Shown: positions 1 to 5,456, counted from the first letter of the stretch. The stretch is DNA of 9,417 bases from Christensenella sp. UBA4651 (GCA_002405615.1 DHMD01000068.1:2039-11455), one strand, 5' to 3'. A program made the numbers and translations. Notes: a model not told the origin generated them from the letters alone.

Positions 1-9
1 ACTCCTCAC

Positions 10-45
10 AGATTCCTCCACTATGGGCTTGCAGTCAGGATGACA
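10..45 (-). repeat. Partial dispersed intergenic repeat of the TGTCAT(C/T)CTGA...GGAATCT type
   Basis: Read on the - strand this segment starts TGTCATCCTGA and ends with GGAATCT, the two outer blocks of a short dispersed intergenic repeat that I recall from many bacterial genomes and metagenomic contigs (TGTCATYCTGAGC...GAAGAATCT). The middle is degenerate and the repeat probably continues past the left window edge. Just downstream, ATTAAAGGATTT occurs twice (67-78 and 84-95, period 17), which is probably a simple tandem slip. Identification rests on remembered family consensus only. Confidence 0.4.
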
Positions 46-129
46 AAGGAGGAAAGCTACTCTAATATTAAAGGATTTTTATTATTAAAGGATTTATATT
101 CGTTTCTCAAAAACTTTTGCTCCAACCGT

Positions 130-159
130 TTGTCAAAAATTCGTCTAATATGCTATAAT
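130..159 (+). promoter_or_regulatory. Sigma-A-type promoter of trxB-glmM
   Basis: TTGTCA at 130-135 and TATAAT at 154-159 are separated by 18 bp, with a TGC extended -10 at 151-153. The predicted transcription start is near 165-167, leaving a short 5' UTR before the trxB Shine-Dalgarno site. The 11 bases TATGCTATAAT are identical to the -10 region of the rpmG promoter at 2668-2678. Confidence 0.82.
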
Positions 160-187
160 AGGTCATATTTATTTATTAGGAGATATT

Positions 188-1129
188 ATGGACAAAGAAT
201 TTGACATTATTATTATCGGTGGCGGCCCGTCTGGTATGACTGCGGGAATTTACGCTGCTCGTGCGGGAATGAAAGTCCTTTTGATAGAAAAAATGGGTAT
301 GGGTGGGCAAGTCGCTCTGACTAGCACGATTGCCAACTACCCAGGGGTGGCAAATGTGGAGGGAATTGACCTCAGTATGAAAATGTACGAGCAAATGACG
401 GCACTAGGCGTGCAGACGGTTTTTGCGACTGTTGACCACATAGATTTTGACAGCAAAATCAAGTCTGTAACTGCCAGCGGAGTAACATACTCGAGCCCTG
501 CAATCATATTAAGTATGGGTGCGACCTCTCGTGGCTTGGGGGTCAAGGGCGAGAAAGAATTTACTGGGCGTGGTGTGTCATATTGTGCTGTGTGTGATGG
601 GGCATTTTTTAGGGGTAAGACGGTAGCAGTTGTCGGTGGCGGCAACACCGCTATCCAAGATGTAATTTATCTAAATGGCGTTGCGGGCAAGATATACCTA
701 ATTCACCGCAGAAATGAGTTTCGTGCGGAGGACTCTGTGCAGTCGGAATTTAATCGTATTCGCAGCGAACCCGATACCAAAATCACGACAAAGTTAGGGT
801 ATGTTGTCGAGGAAATCAAGGGCGAAAATCGTGTAGAGAGTGTGGTTTTGCGCAGCCTTGAAACACAAAAGTTGGAGGAGATTAGGGTGGACGGCATTTT
901 TGTGGCCGTTGGTAGAAATCCGAATACCGAACTCCTAGACGACAAAATCACCTTGGACAACGGTTATATTGTGGTGGACGAGAATATGCAGACAAATATA
1001 GCGGGAGTTTTTGCTAGTGGTGATATAAACCGCAAGAAACTCCGTCAAATCGCTACGGCAATTGCGGACGGTGCAATCGCTGGTACGAGTGCTAGTGTTT
1101 ATGTCAAAAAATTCAAAAAAGAGGGTTAG
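188..1129 (+). CDS. trxB: Thioredoxin reductase (NADPH), TrxB
   Basis: This is a low-molecular-weight flavoenzyme of 313 residues, normal for the family, that passes electrons from NADPH through FAD and a redox disulfide to thioredoxin in the cytosol. Visible motifs in order are the FAD dinucleotide fold GGGPSG (residues 11-16), the redox-active CAVC (Cys133, Cys136), the NADPH fold GGGNTA (150-155) with HRR at 173-175, and the C-terminal FAD motif around GD 278-279 followed by RQIATAIADG. The HRRxxFR element argues for NADPH use rather than a ferredoxin-dependent relative. GGGNTA differs slightly from the usual GGGDSA. AGGAGA at 178-183 sits just before the ATG and fixes the start. glmM follows three bases after the stop, so the two are co-transcribed. 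Confidence 0.97.
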   Translation: MDKEFDIIIIGGGPSGMTAGIYAARAGMKVLLIEKMGMGGQVALTSTIANYPGVANVEGIDLSMKMYEQMTALGVQTVFATVDHIDFDSKIKSVTASGVTYSSPAIILSMGATSRGLGVKGEKEFTGRGVSYCAVCDGAFFRGKTVAVVGGGNTAIQDVIYLNGVAGKIYLIHRRNEFRAEDSVQSEFNRIRSEPDTKITTKLGYVVEEIKGENRVESVVLRSLETQKLEEIRVDGIFVAVGRNPNTELLDDKITLDNGYIVVDENMQTNIAGVFASGDINRKKLRQIATAIADGAIAGTSASVYVKKFKKEG

Positions 1130-1132
1130 GAA

Positions 1133-2497
1133 ATGAAATACTTTGGTACGGACGGTATTAGGGGGATTGTTGGCGAAAAGCTGACGCCCGAACTCGCCCA
1201 AGCAGTGGGCTACGCATACGGTATGGCTTTGAACGATTATTTGGGTGGGTTGCCAGTCAAAAAGGAGCGTTTTAGGCGCAATATCTTGATTGGTATGGAT
1301 ACCCGTTCATCGGGGCAAATGCTCGCCGCTGCGGTTTGTGCGGGGCTAAAACTTGCGGGGTTTAATGTGATAGATGCGGGCATTATTACGACCCCTGCGC
1401 ACAATTATGAAACGAAAGTGGGCGATTTTGTCGGGGGTGTGATGATTACCGCCAGCCACAACCCTGCCGAACACAACGGTATCAAACTCTGTGCCGATAG
1501 CGGCAAGAAGCATTCGCTAGCCTTTTTGGAGAGTGTGGAGGAGTATATTGACAAGGGCATTCCCGCCAAAATTAATACCGAAATTTTGGGGACATACGCC
1601 GTTGATTTTTCGATAGGATTAGATTGGATAGGCTTCATTTTGCGGAGTTTGGGCAATCCCGATTTGAGCGGGTTTACAGTTGCGTTGGACTTGGCAAATG
1701 GTGCGGGGTATGAGTTAATTCCCGAGGGCTTCCGCCGTGCTGGTGCCAAGGTCTTGACCTTTAACACGGAGTGCGATGGCAAAAACATAAATAATGGTTG
1801 TGGCAGCGTGTATGTCGACCGTTTCACTAATAAGGTTGTGGAGAGCGGCGCTGATATCGGCTTTTCGTTCGATGGCGATGCTGACCGAATTATGGTAGTC
1901 GACAGGACGGGGCGTGTGGTTGACGGGGCTGATTTGATGTACATTTTCGGCGTATATTATAGTGAAAATGGCAAGCTCAATAATGGGGCTATCGTTACCA
2001 CGCCGATTACGAATTTGGGTATGGAATACAGCCTAAACAAAAAGAGTATCGAGGTAAAACGCACCCAAAAAGTCGGCGGGCAGTATGTGCAAGCTCTTAT
2101 GGAGGACGGCGGCTACCTTATTGGCGGCGAGGAGAATGGGCATATGCTCCTCAACGATATTGGCGAGGGCTCGGACGGTATGTGTGTTGGGCTATATCTA
2201 CTCAAAATTATGAGAGAAAGCGGGTGCGACCTTTGTGACTTGCTAAGTGATATGGAGCGTACCAAAACTGCACAAAGCAATGTAGATGTTTCTGAGGAGC
2301 AAAAACAGAAATATGTGGCTGGGGCTTTGAGTCAGTTGGAGGCAGAGCAGGCGGCAAGGCTCAAGCACTGCGATGGGCGAATTATTGTCCGTCCTAGCGG
2401 TACGGAATGTGTGATTCGAGTGCTGGTCGAGGGCGAGGAGCAGCTTTTATTAGATGAAATTTGCGGCATTTTGGTTGATGCTATCAAAAAATTATAA
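1133..2497 (+). CDS. glmM: Phosphoglucosamine mutase GlmM
   Basis: The enzyme converts glucosamine-6-phosphate to glucosamine-1-phosphate in the cytosol, feeding UDP-GlcNAc, peptidoglycan and wall polymer synthesis. The 454 residues match the alpha-D-phosphohexomutase family. FGTDGIRG is at 4-11; the phosphoserine loop TASHNP has its catalytic Ser at 108; the metal loop DGDADR is at 247-252; the sugar loop is GGEENGH (331-337); and the phosphate-binding loop is RPSGTEC (420-426). GlmM was chosen over phosphomannomutase because of the N-terminal FGTDGIRG start and overall length. Two loops deviate from the usual GGEQSGH and RPSGTEP, and TPAHNYET replaces the usual TPAVAYLT-like stretch, so this is a divergent member. 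GAGGG at 1121-1125, inside the trxB end, is the ribosome site, which suggests translational coupling. Confidence 0.94.
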   Translation: MKYFGTDGIRGIVGEKLTPELAQAVGYAYGMALNDYLGGLPVKKERFRRNILIGMDTRSSGQMLAAAVCAGLKLAGFNVIDAGIITTPAHNYETKVGDFVGGVMITASHNPAEHNGIKLCADSGKKHSLAFLESVEEYIDKGIPAKINTEILGTYAVDFSIGLDWIGFILRSLGNPDLSGFTVALDLANGAGYELIPEGFRRAGAKVLTFNTECDGKNINNGCGSVYVDRFTNKVVESGADIGFSFDGDADRIMVVDRTGRVVDGADLMYIFGVYYSENGKLNNGAIVTTPITNLGMEYSLNKKSIEVKRTQKVGGQYVQALMEDGGYLIGGEENGHMLLNDIGEGSDGMCVGLYLLKIMRESGCDLCDLLSDMERTKTAQSNVDVSEEQKQKYVAGALSQLEAEQAARLKHCDGRIIVRPSGTECVIRVLVEGEEQLLLDEICGILVDAIKKL

Positions 2498-2517
2498 TAA
2501 TAAATTTTGCGGTTGGC

Positions 2518-2553
2518 AAAACTCTCCTACTCGGTAGAGTGGGAGAGTTTTTT
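2518..2553 (+). terminator. Strong intrinsic terminator after glmM
   Basis: The arms 2518-2532 and 2537-2551 form a 15-bp stem with one G-T wobble and a GGTA loop. The upstream arm begins AAAACTCTCC and the downstream arm ends in a run of six T (2548-2553). It closes the trxB-glmM unit. The A-rich left flank means it could also act on the opposite strand. Confidence 0.93.
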
Positions 2554-2577
2554 GAGCGAGGCTATGTGCCTCGTTTT
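2554..2577 (+). terminator. Second, weaker tandem terminator hairpin
   Basis: CGAGGC (2557-2562) pairs with GCCTCG (2568-2573) around a TATGT loop and is followed by TTTTCTTTT. Wobble and A-T pairs can extend the stem at its base. It immediately follows the main glmM terminator and probably serves as backup insulation for the strong rpmG promoter downstream. Confidence 0.6.
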
Positions 2578-2649
2578 CTTTTCAGTTTTTGTGATAGTTT
2601 TGGGAGATTTTAGCAAATAATATTAATACAAAAAATTTGCAAAAAACCC

Positions 2650-2678
2650 TTGCAATTTGGCAATTTTTATGCTATAAT
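2650..2678 (+). promoter_or_regulatory. Sigma-A-type promoter of rpmG-secE-nusG(-rplK-rplA)
   Basis: TTGCAA (2650-2655), a 17-bp spacer, and TATAAT (2673-2678) with a TGC extended -10 make a near-consensus promoter. The predicted start is about 2684-2686. I see no other convincing promoter between here and rplA, so this probably drives the whole ribosomal/secretion unit. Confidence 0.88.
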
Positions 2679-2685
2679 GTTTGAC

Positions 2686-2711
2686 ACACTGCGTAAGTAG
2701 TGTAGTTTTTT
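2686..2711 (+). promoter_or_regulatory. 5'-terminal hairpin with U-run in the rpmG leader
   Basis: ACACTGC (2686-2692) pairs with GTAGTGT (2697-2703) around a GTAA loop of GNRA type. AG and six T (2706-2711) follow. The hairpin begins at or within two bases of the predicted transcription start. It may stabilise the 5' end of the mRNA; it also has the outline of an attenuator, although a terminator this close to the start would be unusual. Confidence 0.45.
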
Positions 2712-2732
2712 ATTAAATTTCGAGGTAAGAAA

Positions 2733-2882
2733 ATGCGCATTAATGTTAAATTTGCTTGTACAGAGTGCAAGAGATACACTCACACTTCTGAAAAGAACAA
2801 GAAAAACAATCCTGACCGTATGGAGATGAAGATGTACTGTCCTTTCTGCAAAAAGCACACAGTACACAAAGAGAGCAAATAA
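2733..2882 (+). CDS. rpmG: 50S ribosomal protein L33 (zinc-ribbon form)
   Basis: This 49-residue protein starts MRINVKFACTECK and is a small component of the large ribosomal subunit near the E site. Two CxxC pairs, Cys9/Cys12 and Cys36/Cys39, form the zinc ribbon, so it is the zinc-binding paralogue type. Length and position directly before secE-nusG are typical for Firmicutes. GAGGT at 2722-2726 lies six bases before the ATG. Forty bases separate its stop from secE. Confidence 0.97.
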   Translation: MRINVKFACTECKRYTHTSEKNKKNNPDRMEMKMYCPFCKKHTVHKESK

Positions 2883-2922
2883 TTGTTTATTCTATCTAAC
2901 TCTATAATTGTCGGGAGGCAAA

Positions 2923-3462
2923 ATGGCTAAATCAAAATCAAAGTCAAAGAAGAATGGTAATAATAGTTCTAGTGCAAAGAACATCAAGGCATTGATTGCT
3001 CAAAACAAGATGATTGAGAATCAGAATGCCGAGGCTGCTCGTGAGGCTGAGGAGAAGAAGTTGGCTCGTGAGGCAGAGAAAGAGGCAAAGGCTAGACAAC
3101 AGGCTGAGGCGGAGGAGGCTAACAAGCAAAAATTGGCTACCGCTACCGCTGATGAGGTAATCGTTGACGAAACCGTTGCTGATAAGGTCGAAGATGTCGA
3201 GAATGACCAAAAGTCTGATAACAAAAAGGACGACAAAAAAGACGACAAATCCAAGAAAAACAAAAAGGCAAAGAAACAGAGAGAAGGCTTGGGCAAAAAG
3301 GTAAAAGATACCGCTAGCGAACTCAAAAAGGTTACTTGGCCAAGTTTCAAGGAAGTTGTCAAAAAGACTGGTGTCGTTTTTGCTGTGGTTATTTTCTTCG
3401 GTGCGATTTTGCTCGCATTCGATTTCTTGATGTCATTGCTATACAAACTGTTTATTAGTTAA
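2923..3462 (+). CDS. secE: Preprotein translocase subunit SecE with long charged N-terminal extension
   Basis: SecE clamps SecY in the SecYEG protein-conducting channel of the cytoplasmic membrane. The C-terminal 58 residues of 179 are a complete single-span Gram-positive-type SecE: an amphipathic helix with ELKKVTWPSFKEV (133-145), then a membrane segment at about 150-174. The first ~120 residues are an added, very hydrophilic region: a Ser/Lys-rich head (1-20), a Glu/Ala/Lys/Arg helix likely to form a coiled coil (about 35-72), an acidic stretch (78-98) and a Lys/Asp run (99-120). The ATG at 2923 is chosen because GGGAGG (2913-2918) lies four bases upstream; a TTG at 2908 in the same frame lies upstream of that site. 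SecE is often only about 60 residues in Firmicutes. nusG follows after 17 bases. Confidence 0.92.
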   Translation: MAKSKSKSKKNGNNSSSAKNIKALIAQNKMIENQNAEAAREAEEKKLAREAEKEAKARQQAEAEEANKQKLATATADEVIVDETVADKVEDVENDQKSDNKKDDKKDDKSKKNKKAKKQREGLGKKVKDTASELKKVTWPSFKEVVKKTGVVFAVVIFFGAILLAFDFLMSLLYKLFIS

Positions 3463-3479
3463 TGGTGAGGTAAGTTAGT

Positions 3480-4010
3480 ATGTCTAATTTTATGAGCACA
3501 GAGCCAAAATGGTATGTTTTGCACACCTTTTCTGGCTATGAGGCTGTTGCCAAGCAAAACTTGGAACAAGTTGTAGAAAACGGTAATTTGCAGAATAGAA
3601 TTTTTGATATTATCATTCCAACTGAGGATGTTATTGAGGAAAACGATGGCAAACGCAAAATCGTTACTCGCAAGTCAATGCCTTGCTATATTTTCATCAA
3701 GATGATTTATGGTGATGACATTTGGCACACAATCACTCATACTCGTGGTATCACTGGTTTCGTTGGGCCAAAAGGGCGTCCGCTCCCTTTGACCGAGGAG
3801 GAAATCCGCAAGATGAGGTTGGAGCAAGTCAAGGTTGACTTTTCGCTGGATGTGGGTGATGAGGTTCGCATCGTGAGTGGTGCTTTGCGTGATACTGTTT
3901 GTAAGGTTACCAAGGTTGACCCCGATGCACAAAGATGTAGTGTTTTGGTGAGTATGTTTGGTAGAGATACACCTCTGGAACTCGCTTATTCAGAAGTGAG
4001 CAAAATTTAG
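3480..4010 (+). CDS. nusG: Transcription termination/antitermination factor NusG
   Basis: NusG binds RNA polymerase through its N-terminal NGN domain and contacts ribosome or Rho partners through its C-terminal KOW domain. Its 176 residues are the standard length. The NGN domain starts KWYVLHTFSGYE (10-21) and includes the GITGFVG segment (90-96). The KOW domain runs from about 125 (GDEVRIVSGAL) to the canonical FGRDTPLEL near 160-168. The central KOW glycine in the usual F-x-G-x-V position appears to be Cys141 (DTVCKV), and PCYIFIKM replaces the common PGYVLVKM. GTGAGG at 3465-3470 supports the ATG at 3480; an in-frame ATG four codons later is an alternative. The gene sits in its usual place after secE. 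Confidence 0.97.
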   Translation: MSNFMSTEPKWYVLHTFSGYEAVAKQNLEQVVENGNLQNRIFDIIIPTEDVIEENDGKRKIVTRKSMPCYIFIKMIYGDDIWHTITHTRGITGFVGPKGRPLPLTEEEIRKMRLEQVKVDFSLDVGDEVRIVSGALRDTVCKVTKVDPDAQRCSVLVSMFGRDTPLELAYSEVSKI

Positions 4011-4026
4011 TTTAACGCATTTTTAG

Positions 4027-4093
4027 GTGCTTAACAAAGTTTGGTTTTCCCAAATCTATTGCAGCGTAAACTAATCTTATGTTTGTTAGGCAC
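4027..4093 (+). promoter_or_regulatory. Upstream stem-loop domain of the rplK leader
   Basis: GTGCTTAACAAA (4027-4038) can pair with TTTGTTAGGCAC (4082-4093) over 12 positions with one G-T wobble. Within the loop, TTTGG (4040-4044) can pair with CCAAA (4050-4054). There is no following T-run, so this is not an intrinsic terminator. It lies in the 186-base gap between nusG and rplK, for which I see no clear promoter. It may be an RNA folding domain or processing site; function is unknown. Confidence 0.4.
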
Positions 4094-4130
4094 TATATTC
4101 GCTTTCGCTAGATTAGGGCGGGAGTTCGCT

Positions 4131-4181
4131 TGTGGGAGAATGGGCTAAATATTTCGCACTGGTTCATTCGCTATTACCACA
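4131..4181 (+). promoter_or_regulatory. Candidate L1-binding translational operator upstream of rplK
   Basis: TGTGG (4131-4135) pairs with CCACA (4177-4181). A two-base GA bulge (4136-4137) faces seven bases (4170-4176). A second stem then starts with GAATG (4138-4142) pairing with CATTC (4165-4169), extendable by C-G and wobble pairs. The outline matches the L1 site of 23S rRNA and L1 operators: GUGG, GA, stem, asymmetric loop, then ACCAC. The base of the outer stem touches the rplK Shine-Dalgarno site TTGGAGG (4182-4188), so L1 binding would hinder initiation. L1 autoregulation of rplK-rplA is established in other bacteria; the fold here is my reading. Confidence 0.5.
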
Positions 4182-4196
4182 TTGGAGGATTTTATT

Positions 4197-4643
4197 ATGG
4201 CAGAAAGAAAGCCTGTTGCTGTTGTAAAAGCACAGTTGCCTGCTGGTAAGGCTACTCCGGGTCAACAACTCGGTGGTGCGCTTGGTCCTCACGGTGTAAA
4301 CATCGGTGCTTTTATCAAGCAATTTAACGATGCCACCGCTAGCCAAGCGGGTTTGATTATTCCAGTAATAATCAACATTTTTGCAGACCGTAGTTTTGAA
4401 ATCATTTACAAAACTCCACCTGCAGCCGTATTGATTAAAAAAGCAATCGGTATCGAAAAGGGTAGTGCAAAGACCCCTAAAATTTGCGCAGGAGAAATCA
4501 AAAAGTCTCAAGTTCGTCAAATTGCAGAGACAAAGATGAAAGATTTGAACGCCGCTTCTATCGAGGCTGCTATGTCTATGATTGCTGGTAGCGCTCGTAG
4601 TATGGGTGTTAAGGTCGTTGACGATGAGGAGCAAGCAGCGTAG
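4197..4643 (+). CDS. rplK: 50S ribosomal protein L11
   Basis: L11 binds the 23S rRNA GTPase-associated centre and contacts elongation factors and RelA. It has 148 residues, slightly above the usual 141-142 because of a short acidic C-terminal tail. The N-terminal domain (KAQLPAGKATP, GALGPHGVNI) and the RNA-binding C-terminal domain (KTPPAAVLIKKA, IAGSARSMG) are clear. The proline-rich segment normally reading PxPPVGPALG is PGQQLGGALG (21-30): three otherwise strongly conserved prolines are Gln23, Gln24 and Gly27. The ATG at 4197 is chosen because TTGGAGG (4182-4188) lies eight bases upstream; an in-frame TTG at 4182 is part of that site. The gene ends inside a small hairpin just before rplA. 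Confidence 0.97.
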   Translation: MAERKPVAVVKAQLPAGKATPGQQLGGALGPHGVNIGAFIKQFNDATASQAGLIIPVIINIFADRSFEIIYKTPPAAVLIKKAIGIEKGSAKTPKICAGEIKKSQVRQIAETKMKDLNAASIEAAMSMIAGSARSMGVKVVDDEEQAA

Positions 4644-4650
4644 TCGCTGC
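4635..4650 (+). promoter_or_regulatory. Hairpin at the rplK-rplA junction with the rplK stop codon in its loop
   Basis: GCAGCG (4635-4640) and CGCTGC (4645-4650) are perfectly complementary around a TAGT loop that contains the rplK stop (TAG, 4641-4643). The rplA Shine-Dalgarno site TTGGAGG begins two bases later (4652-4658). A ribosome finishing rplK would melt the hairpin next to the rplA start, which suggests coupling of L11 and L1 synthesis. Function is inferred. Confidence 0.45.
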
Positions 4651-4664
4651 ATTGGAGGTTTATT

Positions 4665-5354
4665 ATGAAACAAGGTAAAAAGTATAAATCTGCTCTTGCA
4701 TTGGTTGATGCATCTAAAATGTACAGTCCTGCTGAAGCTATCGCTTTGGCAATCAAGACTGCTACTGCTAAATTTGACGAAACTGTAGAATTGCACATCA
4801 AACTTGGTGTTGACGGACAGCAAGCAGACCAACAAGTTCGTGGTACTGTTGTATTGCCAGCTGGTACTGGTAAGAAATTGCGTGTTTTGGTTATTGCCAA
4901 GGGTGATAAGGCTGATGAAGCTACAAAGGCTGGCGCTGACTATGTTGGTGCAGAAGAAATCGTAGCAAAAATCGCTGGTCAAGGTTGGTTGGACTTTGAT
5001 GTATGTATTACAACCCCTGATATGATGGGGGTAGTTGGTAGAGTTGCCAAAATTTTGGGTCCAAAAGGTTTGATGCCAAACCCAAAGAGTGGTACAGTTA
5101 CAACCGATGTTGTAAAAGCTATCAATGATGTAAAAGCTGGTAAAGTTGAATACCGTCTTGACAAAGAAAACATTATCCACTGCCCTATGGGTAAGGTAAG
5201 TTTCGGTGCTGAAAAGTTGCAAGAGAACTACAACGCATTGATGGAGGCTATTGTTAGAGCAAAACCTGCTGCTAGCAAGGGTACATACCTAAAAAGTGTT
5301 GTTATGTCTGTAACTATGGGACCAGGTATCAAAATTAATGCTAACAACAACTAA
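4665..5354 (+). CDS. rplA: 50S ribosomal protein L1
   Basis: L1 forms the mobile stalk of the large subunit at the E site and in many bacteria represses its own mRNA. The 229 residues match the family. The hallmark segments are present: LGVD plus DQQVRGTVVLPAGTG in the first third, the ILGPKGLMPNPKSGTV block at about 129-144, and the C-terminal TMGPGIKI. The usual GVDPRKADQQ reads GVDGQQADQQ. The start at 4665 has TTGGAGG seven to eight bases upstream, and its context (CATTGGAGG then TTTATTATG) is almost identical to that of rplK. The usual next genes, rplJ and rplL, are not downstream; a terminator ends the unit. Confidence 0.97.
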   Translation: MKQGKKYKSALALVDASKMYSPAEAIALAIKTATAKFDETVELHIKLGVDGQQADQQVRGTVVLPAGTGKKLRVLVIAKGDKADEATKAGADYVGAEEIVAKIAGQGWLDFDVCITTPDMMGVVGRVAKILGPKGLMPNPKSGTVTTDVVKAINDVKAGKVEYRLDKENIIHCPMGKVSFGAEKLQENYNALMEAIVRAKPAASKGTYLKSVVMSVTMGPGIKINANNN

Positions 5355-5367
5355 TTAGTTTATTATA

Positions 5368-5400
5368 AATAGTCCGATTTGTTCGGGCTATTTTTTATTT
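5368..5400 (+). terminator. Intrinsic terminator after rplA
   Basis: AATAGTCCGA (5368-5377) pairs over ten positions, one a wobble, with TCGGGCTATT (5383-5392) around a TTTGT loop, followed by TTTTATTT. It ends the rpmG-secE-nusG-rplK-rplA unit 13 bases after the rplA stop and separates it from the spore-related unit. Confidence 0.93.
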
Positions 5401-5456
5401 CATATTTTTTAATTTTAATAGTATTTTTTGTTAAATTTTGCAGATATTATAACTGT

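Noticed and set aside
1405..1944. A 179-codon open frame on the - strand inside glmM
   Set aside because: Antisense shadow of a gene with intact catalytic motifs; the translation is Ser/Pro/Thr-rich and unrecognisable.
2908..2922. TTG at 2908 as the secE start
   Set aside because: It lies upstream of the GGGAGG ribosome site that correctly precedes the ATG at 2923.
3021..3446. A 141-codon - strand frame opposite secE
   Set aside because: Reverse complement of Lys/Glu/Ala-rich codons gives Phe/Ser/Leu-rich low-complexity sequence; no ribosome site or family.
4182..4196. TTG at 4182 as the rplK start
   Set aside because: The codon is itself part of the Shine-Dalgarno site TTGGAGG; the ATG at 4197 gives the normal L11 N-terminus.
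4164..5222. A 352-codon open frame on the - strand opposite rplK and rplA
   Set aside because: It lies entirely antisense to two certain ribosomal protein genes, its translation is rich in Cys, Asn, Thr and Phe with no recognisable domain, and it has no ribosome site. Strong codon bias in ribosomal genes often leaves such antisense frames open.
5379..5456. TTG at 5379 as the start of the YtfI-like gene
   Set aside because: It falls inside the rplA terminator and has no ribosome site; it would add a hydrophobic extension not expected in the family.
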